Positions 1 through 9,570 of a stretch of 64,000 bases of DNA are shown piece by piece. Each line of letters opens with the position of its first letter. The stretch's first letter is position 1. The translations under genes were made by a program, and so were the position numbers. The notes below the pieces were generated by a model that was not told the origin of the DNA, searched no databases, and was given only the letters and a program-made list of their open reading frames with translations. The DNA is from Podospora pseudocomata (Eukaryota; Ascomycota; Sordariomycetes; Sordariales; Podosporaceae): contig NC_085887.1 of assembly GCF_035222375.1 (NCBI RefSeq), positions 37,501 through 101,500 of the forward strand, given 5' to 3'.

Positions 1-450
1 CGGGCGAGGCCTGAAGGGCGGTGGGTGCCGGGTGTGTGCCCCGTGAAGGGGTCTCGCGGGGCGGTGTCTTGGGTTTTCCTGTTTGGCTGGTTTCAATATC
101 TGGGTGCGTCGATAATGGTACTGAATAACGGCAACGGCTTTGCGGTTTCCTTTACGTCTACATACACATGCCACAGCGGATACAGTAAGGCCCACCTTTT
201 TGTGATATGGCACAGCCGTCGGATTTCTTGTTTCGGCTCTCCCGTCTCGCCTGGGCTGCAGAGCCCCCGGGGGCCGTCAGCGGGTGGTTGTCACGGCAGG
301 CCGGACCACTGCACCATACCCACTGTGATTGCTATCAAAAGCTACAAGTGAGCCAAGCTTCCAGGCTTGGCTCGCTCCAGTGGTATATATATGGTGACGC
401 CGCCACAGCCGTAACAGTGGTAGCCCTGCGCTGGGGCTGCCTGTGGGTGC
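1..450. other. Unassigned left edge
   Basis: No supportable gene. Open frames on both strands overlap each other, and none shows a domain or a plausible intron structure. The stretch ends at the target-site duplication of the outer solo LTR. Confidence 0.5.
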
Positions 451-455
451 CCTTG

Positions 456-1135
456 TGTGACGAACCCCTATCCAGAACCTTTGAAAGGGACATGTCACAG
501 TTAAGCCAACAGGCAAGCCAGACCGTGTGCGGGGCGCAACGCGCACACCCAATCGCTAGTAGAACCAATCAGGACGGGAGTAGCCTTACCCGTTGAATCA
601 TTGCCAAGGGTTAATGATCCAGGAGGCCACTAGGTCTATATATACGGAGGAACTAGCTGCTGTAGATAGACAGTTCTGCAGTATGCAATACAAGTCACAA
701 TCCTTGGTATTCAGACTATTGTGATTGAGACAACCCATTGTTGTACACTGTTTAGCTGTACCGAACCAGGATTGTTCAGAAGTGCCTTCAACTAGTATCC
801 CTTTCAGAGGTTCTGGATAGGAGTTCGTCACAGGACATTGGTTGAAGGCACTTCTGAATAATCCTAGTTCGGTGCAGCTAAACAGTGCACAACAAGATGT
901 CTCAATGTAAACACAAGATACCGTGAATACAAGTGTGAATTGCATACTGCAGAACTGTCTATCTACACCAGCCAGTTCCTCCGTTTATATAGACCTCGTA
1001 GTCTCCTCGATCATTACCTCTTGGCAATGATCCCAGGAGTAAGGCTACTCCCGTTTTGATTGGTTCTACTAGCGATTAGCTGTGCGCGTTGCGCCCCGCA
1101 CACGGTCTGGCTTGCCTGTTGGCCTAACTGTGACA
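456..1135 (+). mobile_element. Solo LTR, family A, interrupted by a second LTR
   Basis: This LTR begins TGTGACGAAC and ends CTGTGACA. It is flanked by a perfect 5-bp target duplication, CCTTG at 451-455 and 1136-1140. Its own sequence covers 456-492 and 838-1135, about 335 bp once the inserted LTR and the duplicated target are set aside. Related copies lie at 39145-39544 and 56400-56790. No internal retrotransposon sequence is attached, so this is a fossil solo LTR left by recombination. The intact duplication suggests moderate age. Confidence 0.88.
493..832 (-). mobile_element. Solo LTR, family A, inserted inside the outer LTR
   Basis: This is a 340-bp LTR in reverse orientation, reading TGTCACAGTT at its left edge and GTTCGTCACA at its right. 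It is bounded by a perfect 5-bp duplication, GGACA at 488-492 and 833-837, that duplicates sequence of the outer LTR. Because it lies inside a relative in the opposite orientation, the whole 456-1135 block behaves as a long imperfect inverted repeat. It is a solo LTR and is younger than its host copy. Confidence 0.9.
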
Positions 1136-1147
1136 CCTTGCTATAGA

Positions 1148-1257
1148 AAATAGTAGTAAAGTGACTTGGAATTCGATCGATTTCAATATTCCGTATGTGA
1201 CTATTGATCGCTCATATTGGTGATAGTTTTTGTGGGGTAAGTCACCTGCTACTATTT
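1148..1257. repeat. Short foldback (MITE-like) element
   Basis: About 19 bp at 1148-1167 (AATAGTAGTAAAGTGACTT) recur inverted at 1239-1257 with about three mismatches, enclosing an AT-rich core. The total of about 110 bp could be a MITE or a hairpin relic. No clear target duplication was seen. Confidence 0.4.
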
Positions 1258-1647
1258 ATCTCCTTGGTATAGGTGTAATAGCGAATCCCCTTATCTAATC
1301 TATCGAGCTAGTCTATAATAAAAAAGGTGCCTTGAGGTAGTAAATACCAGCAACAACGGAAAACGTCATCGTCCTCGATAACTGCAATTATTCTTTTAAT
1401 AATTAATAGCTCTATGGATCCTGACTGCGAAAGGCTTGCAACTAGTCCCAGTATTTAATCGTTGAACTAACCATCAAACTGCCCTTACAAGTGGGAGCAA
1501 GTAGTAATTGACGAATAGAGGCTTATAGGCAGTGCTGACAATAAAAGAGGTTGACCAACCAGAAAAGGCTCAAAGTAATCATACAAAGGAAAGCTGGTGC
1601 CAGAGCGCCAGGAAAAAAGAAAGGCTTGCAAAGCACTGTTTGCAAGG
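1258..1647. other. AT-rich intergenic stretch
   Basis: No gene is visible. The base composition is AT-rich with homopolymer runs, as expected of decayed repeats. Confidence 0.4.
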
Positions 1648-1693
1648 CCCATATAAGGAAAAGCTTACCACCCATATAAGGAAAAGCTTACCA
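1648..1693 (+). repeat. Tandem duplication of a 23-bp unit
   Basis: Two adjacent identical 23-bp units, each starting CCCATATAAGGAAAAGC, lie at 1648-1670 and 1671-1693. Confidence 0.8.
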
Positions 1694-1781
1694 CCCACAG
1701 TTGTAAGCAGTGGTGAAGATCAGGTTGCTAGACCTGTGCCAATAGCAGAGCTGACAGCGGTCAACAGAGCCATCAGTCGGC

Positions 1782-3610
1782 TTACATCGACTTGGACCAG
1801 ATTCCCATTACACTAGCTGCTATTATTGATGACGAAATCCTTGAAAGTACTGGGTGTGGGTGAAGGCGGCATCGGCGGAAGTATCGCCTCAGGTCTGGTG
1901 TAGCCAGTCTCATGTAAGTGGGTGAACAGCTGATTGCGCGAGGCAAAGGCGGTGCCGCAGGTTGAACGGGCGCAGGGCTGAGGCGAGCGGACCAAACGCT
2001 CCCAGCGTGGCTTGCCAGGCGAGGTCTTGGTCTCGGGCGAGGGTGAGGATGAGCGGGCGCGAGGGCCATTGCCTGTGGAAGGCTTGTTGATAGGCTTGGT
2101 GCCAGGCAACGTCTTGTTGCCAGAGGGAGGCTTGTTGCCGGGCAAGGCCTTAGTAGGCAGTGTTGACTGTCGCTCAGGGGTGATGGGAGCCGGGGCGGCT
2201 GGCAAGGAGAGTGGAACGAAGTCCAAGGCAAAGCCTTCACTGGACCCGCAGCGGGCTTATTGGCGTCAAAGTTGAGGGCATCGCGAAGACTTGTAATAGC
2301 TGTAGTAGATAAGGCGATGAAGTTGTTAGTGGGCTCAATTGAAATGGAAGATGCCACCATTGAACAGGATGACGTAATGGTCAAGGTTTGGGGTGCAGGG
2401 ACCTGAGCGCACAGGTTAACCAAACGCTGCTCCGGACTATCAATGTAATCTTGCAGCTGGAGTTGCTTGTTTTCCAGAGTCTTGACTTGATATTCAAGAC
2501 CCTTAATTTGGCCTGCTTTTTCGTCCTTTTGCACAGAGTATATACGCAACGAGAGTTCTCTTTCGGGGGTGACGATTTCTTCGTCCTTCTGGTATAACTA
2601 GTCTGTAAGGCTGGGTGCCGAAAGTGACGTAAGCTGCTGCTGTAAGGCTTTATCAGAGCAGCCGTATGGTCGTTGAGGCGGCGTTCCAGAAATAATGTGA
2701 CCATTGGCTGTAGAACCTGGCCTTCTGCTCGTCGTTGTCGTCAACAGTGAGGTTATCGTGAAAGTAGATACCACACTGATTGTAATATTCTTTGGTGTTG
2801 ACGATGTGGGTGGGTGCGGTGGAAGTCGTCTTGACGGCTAGTTCGCTCGGGGTAGTATGACATTGGTGAGGGGGCACGTACTGGCGACCAGTAGGCCACT
2901 GCTCAGGCAAGGTCATCTTGACGGTCGGTTGCTGACATAATGACGGTGCGGTCGCTCGGGGAGGGAGTTGCTGTGAGAGCTGTAGGCTGCTGGGCGGGCA
3001 AGACGAAAAGAGGTGTGACCTTATACCTATTGCTAGGGAGGGAGGGTGAGGGTTCTAGTGACGGCGGTGACGTTATAAATAGCCTCGCGTTCGAATCAAC
3101 GAGCAAAGGCTTGCCCGGCTACCGGTGATCACTGGGCAAGTAGGTGGCTGTTGAGGGAGCAGTTGTCGTGGAAGACTGGGTCGTCGGCTAAGCTCTTGGG
3201 AGGGCGGCCGGCGCGGCAGAAATCGTGGGCGGTGAGGCACTGGTCACCTAACGGTTCAACGCGGGGCGGTTGGCTGCCTGGGCTTGAGAGCGGGCAAGGG
3301 GTTGATTTTCGTCAATTGTGGTGGAAAGCATTGATTTCGATGGAATTTGGAGAATCGGTGGCCGGCTTACCAGTTAACTGTGAAGCTGGCGGCGCGCTGC
3401 AGAATTCCGACACCGGCAGGCGGTAAGCTTGTTTGAGCACCTTGATGGGCAAGCTAAACAAAGCAGTCAAGCTGCGTTGGCAGTGGAATTTGTCGTTGTT
3501 TGTCAACTTGGTGGATTTCGTCGTTTGACGTGGATTTGGCTGGCATTGCCAGTGGTGGGTGTGCTGGACTGACTGTAAAGTCGGCCGTGAAGATGTAATC
3601 GACACAGGAT
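1782..3610 (-). pseudogene. Degraded gag-like or low-complexity coding relic
   Basis: Several overlapping minus-strand frames are rich in Pro, Ser and Thr. One segment (about 2410-2545) has a heptad-like coiled-coil pattern. Another (about 1900-1985) has a Cys2-His2-like pattern of the type CxxxxCGxxFxSRNQLFxHLxxTG, which occurs in fungal Ty3-type elements and in some host zinc-finger proteins. No single open frame covers the region, so it is treated as a broken fossil with several breaks. The assignment to a retroelement is an inference. A decayed host gene is the alternative. Confidence 0.35.
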
Positions 3611-4282
3611 TTTGATGCTGGTTTCGGCGGAAGCGCGATTTTGCATGGGAAATAAATGGTGGGAAATAGGATCCGATTTTCTGGTGGGTATGATGCTGTC
3701 AGACGGCGGTGATGTCGATCAAATTGGTGTGGCTTCGGTTGACGCGGCGGTCCAACTGGGCCTTGCGCTCAGGGCGTTGGTCGTCGGGAGGCGACGCGGC
3801 GGTCGGCTTGTTGACTTGGTGGGCTTTTGAAGTTGAAAATCGACCAACCTGCCTGGTTAAAAAGCTAGCCGCGCAGCGACGGAACTAACGCTATTCAGAG
3901 GTAATCGATGAATGGTAGCAAGCTACTATTTGACAGTCGGGGGGGCTTGGACAAAGGCAATAGTATAGGTGTATTAGTTGTAAGTGTGGAAGATGATGGT
4001 TGAATGCACGTGCCACAGGGACTTTCGCTTGCAAAGCACAGCAGCTGCTAGAGAACAACCCCACTGTCGCGCTAGATAGCAGCACCCCACCCGTGGTCTC
4101 TGCGGGGAGCTAACGTGCATGGGTCCTGGGTCCAAATGCCAGGTAGCAGCAGCTTCAACTTTATATTTCGGATACACTGCAAAACAAAACAACTGTCAAC
4201 TGCCCCGAAACTCCTGCGATCCAGTTACATCATCACCAAATCGTTATCGCGCACGCCAGCTCTCTAGCCACCTACCGGCAAG
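3611..4282. other. Intergenic region upstream of BOS1
   Basis: No supportable gene. The last 100 bp serve as the promoter and 5' leader of the SNARE gene. Confidence 0.5.
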
Positions 4283-5111
4283 ATGGTACGCCTAGCCACC
4301 TCAATCCACACCCCTCAGCCTTGCGCGCCCCTTGCTGACTGTTGATCTCTCTCACAAACAGAACACAACCTTCAATAGCGCCCTCAAACAATCCACCTCC
4401 CTCCGAAAAGATCTCTCCTCCCTCTCTTCCCCCGACGCCGACATTACCCCCGCCATCCTCGGCTCCGTCAGCGCCAGCCTCGCGGCCCTCTCCCGAACGA
4501 TAGACGAGTACAATACACTCGCCAAGCAGGAGCTCAACAAGGCCAAGCAAGAGAAGGCCTTTGAGCGCATCAAGGACTTCAAGCAGGAAATCTCGTCGTA
4601 CCGTGCCCTGCTCGACCAACTTAATAAGGACAGAGAAGAGCGGGAGTATGTGAACCACAGGGGGGAGCTGCTGGGGAGGAGGCCCTTTGCTGCGCAAACC
4701 CCCGAGAACCCATATACTGGCGCTACAGTGTCAGGTGTGCAGACTACTTCGGGGTATGGGCATGCGAGGACGAACAGCACGGTCGAGTCTGGCGGTGGGA
4801 TGGGGATAGGGAGCGGTGATGTTATGCGGGAGTCGCATGCGCTGAGGGAGCAGGCGTTTTTCCAGCACACGAACTCGGCGTTAGATGATTACATTGCCAG
4901 GGGCCAGGCTGTGTTGGGCGATCTGGGGCAGCAGAGGGAGATACTCAAAAACACGCAGCGGAAGCTGTATAGTGTTGGAAATACGCTCGGGATATCGGGG
5001 GATACCATTAGGATGGTAGAACGGAGGGCGAAGCAGGATAAGTGGATTTTCTGGGGAGGTGTCATGGGCTTTTTTCTGTTTTGCTGGTTAGTGTTGCATT
5101 ACCTGCGGTAG
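4283..5111 (+). CDS. BOS1: Qb-SNARE BOS1 (Golgi SNAP receptor complex member 2)
   Basis: This is a membrane-anchored SNARE for ER-to-Golgi vesicle fusion, pairing with Sed5, Bet1 and Sec22. The first exon is only the ATG (4283-4285). An intron follows at 4286-4361 (GT-AG, CTGAC branch), and exon 2 opens NTTFNSALKQST, which matches the conserved N-terminus of fungal Bos1. The 250-residue protein has an N-terminal helical domain (about 1-110) with LLGRRP and TPENPY motifs, then a SNARE helix (about 155-225) ending VERRAKQDKWIFWGG. A C-terminal membrane anchor covers about 228-248. The length and motifs are typical of the family. An in-frame ATG in the intron (4332) would give a false N-terminus. 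Confidence 0.93.
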
Positions 5112-5255
5112 TGTCCCGACCAGGGAGAGTGGGAAATAGTCATGAAGTGTAAAGTTTTGGCATGGTTTTACGGCAAACTGGTACCAAGGTATATATGACC
5201 GAAGTTTTTGTTTTGTGTGCTCCGCCCCTCTGATCATCACAGCGAAAGCGTCCCA

Positions 5256-6152
5256 CTAGATTTCCCTCAGCGACATAGTAAATAGCACATCCTTAGTTGC
5301 TTCTACCTCGATGACTTGGGTCTCGGGCAGGATGTGGTTGCTGGTGCTCATCTGCCCCCCAAATTCCGTCGGCCAATCCGTCACGTCCCATTCCAGGCCC
5401 TTGGTCGTGATGTAGCTCGGCTCTTTCATAGGCAGAATGCCTACCCACTTTGCAAACACGTCCTTCTCCCCTGCCGGACCGTCCCTCACCCGGATGACGT
5501 GCTTTCTGCCTGCTTTGAGCATGAAGGTCAAAGACTCGCCGCTGAAGAAGTACATCTTGCCTTCGTTATAGTCGGGGTCCCGCTGAAACAGATATAAGTG
5601 GTGAAGCTGGGATATGCCGTGGTCGACTCTGCCCCCGAGGCTGCCAACGACGACGATGTCCTTCCCCTTGGGAGAGGGACGATATTTCGCGCGGGTGTGC
5701 TCAACTGCTTTGGCAAAATCGGTCGAGTAGTCATCGCGGTAGTGTATCACGTTGGTGCGTCTTGGAGGGGTCTCGTAGTAGGTGCGCGCCACTTGGCTGA
5801 TGGAATCCAGGTCACCGATGATAACGTCGAGGTCGTCAAAGGAGGGGTCGGAATGAATGCCGGCCGCATCGTGGAGGCAGTTGGCGGCACCGTCGGCGGC
5901 TATATGAAAGATGGCTGTAGAGGAGGTTGAGTTAATGTGTGGGGTAATGAATAGGTATGAAGGGGAGGGGGGGGAGCACGGACCATTATTCCATAGTCTC
6001 TTGACCATGCCGACATGATTGTGGATGGGCTGGTTGAGGATGAGAAGGGCGTAGTCGGGAGGTGCGTTACTAGGTGGAGGGCGGAAGATATCTGTAGGGT
6101 TCCATTCGATGATGGGCGAAGCCTTCTTTTGCTGGGGAATGCATGCAGCCAT
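5256..6152 (-). CDS. THI80: Thiamine pyrophosphokinase
   Basis: This enzyme transfers pyrophosphate from ATP to thiamine to make thiamine pyrophosphate in the cytosol. Family motifs are in order: LWNN, IAADGAANCL (nucleotide-binding region), DVIIGDLDSI, the acidic YSTDFAKA segment, VVGSLGGRVDHGISQLHHL, and a C-terminal thiamine-binding domain ending in SLREI. A 69-bp intron at 5915-5983 (GT-AG, CATTAAC branch) is inferred. Its length is a multiple of three and it has no stop, so it is invisible to an ORF scan, but removing it joins LWNNAIF to HIAADGAAN as in relatives. The mature length is 275 residues. Confidence 0.93.
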   Translation of the reverse strand: MAACIPQQKKASPIIEWNPTDIFRPPPSNAPPDYALLILNQPIHNHVGMVKRLWNNGPCSPPSPSYLFITPHINSTSSTAIFHIAADGAANCLHDAAGIHSDPSFDDLDVIIGDLDSISQVARTYYETPPRRTNVIHYRDDYSTDFAKAVEHTRAKYRPSPKGKDIVVVGSLGGRVDHGISQLHHLYLFQRDPDYNEGKMYFFSGESLTFMLKAGRKHVIRVRDGPAGEKDVFAKWVGILPMKEPSYITTKGLEWDVTDWPTEFGGQMSTSNHILPETQVIEVEATKDVLFTMSLREI

Positions 6153-7207
6153 GGCTGTGATGCTCTGTTTGGCTGGTTAGTGTACCTGCAGGATGATGAC
6201 CGGGATGCGAGGATACCAGGTGAGTGGCGGGGGGCCCTTTAGGTAAAGGGCTTGATGTAAACTCCAATGCTGCGTGGTGGAATCTCTAAACTGTGCCCAG
6301 AATAAAAAGTTGGCCAATGTGGATTGTAGGAGTTGAGAGCCGGGTAGATAAGTTCTGTGAGCTCTTTATATTCGAGTTCATAAATAAGTGTTTCGTACTG
6401 AGGTCGCTACAATTTGAGCAAGGCTATAACACGGACAGCTCGGAGCAAACTGTTTAACCAGACTAGTGGAACCCTAACCCTAGGCATGGGAAACTATGAC
6501 AGGAAGAGCACAATGTCAAAAGGATAGCTTTATGTGGGGGTCGCCTCGTAGGTAATTGAAGAGATGACACTGCTTTACAAATGTTTGCCCCTATGGCTTT
6601 TCTTTTGGGGCCAAAAGCTTTCTGTGGTCTCTTTTATAGAACATAGTTTCTATAGGAAACTACATACTTCCAATTCCGCTCAACGCTTTGAGGCACCGAG
6701 GATAAAAACTGTCAAATCCACGCCGACGTCAAGTGTGAATTCCATGTCTGCAGGCCTCAGTGGGGATGCTGTAATTAGCCGCCCGGCTGTGGGGATCAAG
6801 CAGCCTGACAACCTCACAGCCTCACGCCAAGGTAGGTAGATACCGTAGTACCTTACCAAAATCGACTCAATCCTCTCGCCGCATTTCATCGAGCTGCAGC
6901 ATATCGTGACATCCAGGCCGCGCACAAGCTTCCGTTCCCGTCCCAGTAGTTGTGGCACTGGCTGTGCCGCCCGCTTCCATGTTATCAGGAGGAATCCCGG
7001 TTGGTATATGAACCGCCTTATTGGCTGAATTTCAATGTCGGCATCTTTGATATCTTGAGGACTATGCGTTAAATGTATGTGTTGGTCGACTTTGTTATCT
7101 GATATTGAAGTCTATCGTTTCGACCTAGCACGCCCTAGACCCGACTTTTCGGTGACGCTCTCGTCAATTGGACGCCTGACAGGCGCCTTGACAACCGTTC
7201 ATTCACC
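6153..7207. other. Intergenic region between two divergently transcribed genes
   Basis: No gene is supported. A plus-strand frame at 6564-6839 lacks any domain. Two telomere-like units (AACCCTAACCCTA) occur at about 6470. The right end is the promoter of the membrane-protein gene. Confidence 0.5.
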
Positions 7208-9274
7208 ATGGTTGGTGAGTTAGGTATATATTCCAGCTATGTCCCACTCGCCCGTCGCAGCCCGGTTCAGCTGAACATCACACCCGACACCTTGTTTCAA
7301 CTAGAGACCATGATCTTCTATAAACCGTCAATCGTTTTGACCGCAGTGCTCTGCGCCGACCTTGCCGGAGCTCAGGACTATGTCGGCCCAAACTTCGAAA
7401 GATGTCGAAAACGAGTCACCAGCATCTTGGAGGGAAAGGAGGAATGGAACGGCATCAACAACGTGACCGTAGAGCAGTACATATACCGTGGTGCCGTTCG
7501 GGGGATGAACTCCGAGTATGAGCAAACTTCCAGAGATAAGTTCATCACCATCACCACCGAGGGTTGCAAGGTGCTCTGTGAGAGCCCTGTCGACTTTTAT
7601 TGGCACTCGGATATCACGACCACCCTCAGCATCATTTCCAACTGGATATTGCCTATCATGGCCTTGCTTTCCGCTCTTCCATACGATTCCTTGCACCGCA
7701 GGACGGCCGGGGCACCGTGGTGGCAGACCAGGATCATGGGGACCCTTCGCGCCCTGCTTAACTGGCTCGGGTCTCCCGAGACCGCCCTTACAAACACATT
7801 ATTCAACATCCATCAGATGCACGAATGTTTAGCTGAAACCAAGTCATCAGGCCAAGGCATTTCGGGCAACAGCAACCTGCGGTCACTCAAGATGGATGCC
7901 TATTACGTGCTCAGTTGCATAGGCCAGTTCAACATGCCCGATTTAAGCAGTGACGAGTTTTTGGAGCCCCTCGTCTACGCCTTATTTAGGGGCTTTGTAC
8001 ACTTGAATGCTGGAGAGGCAGCCGCTCATGCCCAATCCACGACGTACCCGCCAGCCGGCACTACACCAGATCAAAGGGAACGGTCGGAGCAAGCGAAGGT
8101 GTGGACGAGAGAACTTCTTCAAGAAATGGCGTTTCAACTCAGGATGCTCCGTCGTCGAGGAATCTACCCATCACTTGTCAATGTGTTCCTCTTCTGCGTC
8201 GCCTACGCCATGGCCGTCGTCCTGGCTTTTAGCGATGTTGGCGAAAGAACCACAGCTCACGCTTTGGCTCTAGGTATCCTAGTCAGCTGGCTGCCGCTGC
8301 TTGTCTTATTTTCCATTCTGGACCGGAATCCCATGTCGGCCGATCGGAGCAGGAAGTTGATGTCTCGATGGCTGTGGAACGCCGACGCAATCCGTCGGTG
8401 GGAGAAAGGTTCGGGAATCCCTGCTTCCCAGACTCCGCCGCCAGTCATGCCGGCGGGAGGTCCGCCTGCGTCACCGGACTGGTGGACATGGAACAAAGAA
8501 GAGAATTTGCGCGCGTTGCAGTTACCGCCCGGTCAAACGCCTCTATTTGGTCCCTTTCAGCAGCCGGTAAGATTCGACCCCTTCATTGGAGAGTTTGTTG
8601 GCCAAGGAAGACAAATGGGCTACCATGGTCTGGCTTTTTCTGTTGTGCACAGTGTCTATGACAGCCACGGAACCGATCGACGGATGAGGTCCATTCAGGA
8701 AATCGTGGAACATACGCGTGTCAGGCTCGATGGACCGCGGCCCTGGGCGTGGTGGAGGATGGCAATCATTTCACTGACGATAGTTTGGCTCTTTGCCGGA
8801 ATGGCATTTATGATCTCATACAACACTCCTACTGTCGGTTTCGCTTGTCGGTCTGGGTCCTACACAGTGTACGGCCTTCTTACCTTCGGTTCCTGGTTGT
8901 TGTCATTGCTGCCTTGTTACAAACACCCTGATAATTGGATGAGAGCCGTGGCCCATGCCTTCAATGGACTGGCGCTTCTCACCCTCATACTCATCATCTT
9001 CGCCTCCTTCAGCGGTATTTTCAACAACTGCATATGCAAGGGAGGGCTGGCTGGATACTTGGACTTTGAGAGTGCAGAGTTCTACCGGAACCCAAACCAT
9101 TTCAACGTCTATAAATGGTGGATGGCCGGTGCTATTGTGGGTGCTTTGCCCATAACCTTCAGCTTGCTTAGGGCAGCTTGGTTGTTGATTCAACTGAAGC
9201 CTCTGTGGCAGGCTTCGGAGCAACACAACCCACATGTGCGCAACCCCGGAGTTGATATGATCTGGTTAATTTAG
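7208..9274 (+). CDS. Large fungal integral membrane protein, unknown function
   Basis: I do not recognise the family. A 90-bp intron at 7215-7304 (GTGAGT start, CAACTAG end, CTGAAC branch) is inferred. It is in frame and stop-free, and its removal gives a 658-residue protein. The N-terminus then has a good signal peptide: MVETMIFYKPSIVL and a hydrophobic stretch ending at AGA-Q. Next comes a lumenal region with cysteines and an N-glycosylation site (NNVT). Hydrophobic segments follow near residues 115-135, 295-315, 325-345, 510-535, 545-565, 580-600 and 620-640. A proline-rich soluble loop (about 370-420) separates the two membrane blocks. The layout suggests a multi-pass surface or secretory-pathway protein. 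The function is not inferred. Confidence 0.75.
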   Translation: MVGELGIYSSYVPLARRSPVQLNITPDTLFQLETMIFYKPSIVLTAVLCADLAGAQDYVGPNFERCRKRVTSILEGKEEWNGINNVTVEQYIYRGAVRGMNSEYEQTSRDKFITITTEGCKVLCESPVDFYWHSDITTTLSIISNWILPIMALLSALPYDSLHRRTAGAPWWQTRIMGTLRALLNWLGSPETALTNTLFNIHQMHECLAETKSSGQGISGNSNLRSLKMDAYYVLSCIGQFNMPDLSSDEFLEPLVYALFRGFVHLNAGEAAAHAQSTTYPPAGTTPDQRERSEQAKVWTRELLQEMAFQLRMLRRRGIYPSLVNVFLFCVAYAMAVVLAFSDVGERTTAHALALGILVSWLPLLVLFSILDRNPMSADRSRKLMSRWLWNADAIRRWEKGSGIPASQTPPPVMPAGGPPASPDWWTWNKEENLRALQLPPGQTPLFGPFQQPVRFDPFIGEFVGQGRQMGYHGLAFSVVHSVYDSHGTDRRMRSIQEIVEHTRVRLDGPRPWAWWRMAIISLTIVWLFAGMAFMISYNTPTVGFACRSGSYTVYGLLTFGSWLLSLLPCYKHPDNWMRAVAHAFNGLALLTLILIIFASFSGIFNNCICKGGLAGYLDFESAEFYRNPNHFNVYKWWMAGAIVGALPITFSLLRAAWLLIQLKPLWQASEQHNPHVRNPGVDMIWLI

Positions 9275-9570
9275 GCAATTTCTTATTATTTTATTTACGA
9301 CCTGGCTACCCAGAAATACCAACCATCTTGTTCATCTGCATCATGTTTGTTTGTATTGTTCTTTTGAGCCCCTGAAAGAGCGTCAGCATTCCATTGGTTA
9401 CCTCCCTACCTTATTTACGGGGAGAGTCTTGGCACCACACCTTGCTGCCTAAAACACACAGCTAAGATCTTATTGACATAATAACCCCAGCCATGCTCTC
9501 TTTATAAACACGCATTCTTTTTACTGTATTCACTCCCTCAATCACCACGAATCCGTTTGGTCTCATAAAA

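Noticed and set aside
493-1135. Large palindrome that could be a foldback transposon
   Set aside because: Explained fully by two family-A LTRs in opposite orientation with separate target duplications.
6469-6483. Telomere-like AACCCTAACCCTA
   Set aside because: Only two units in an ordinary intergenic region. Too short for an interstitial telomere.
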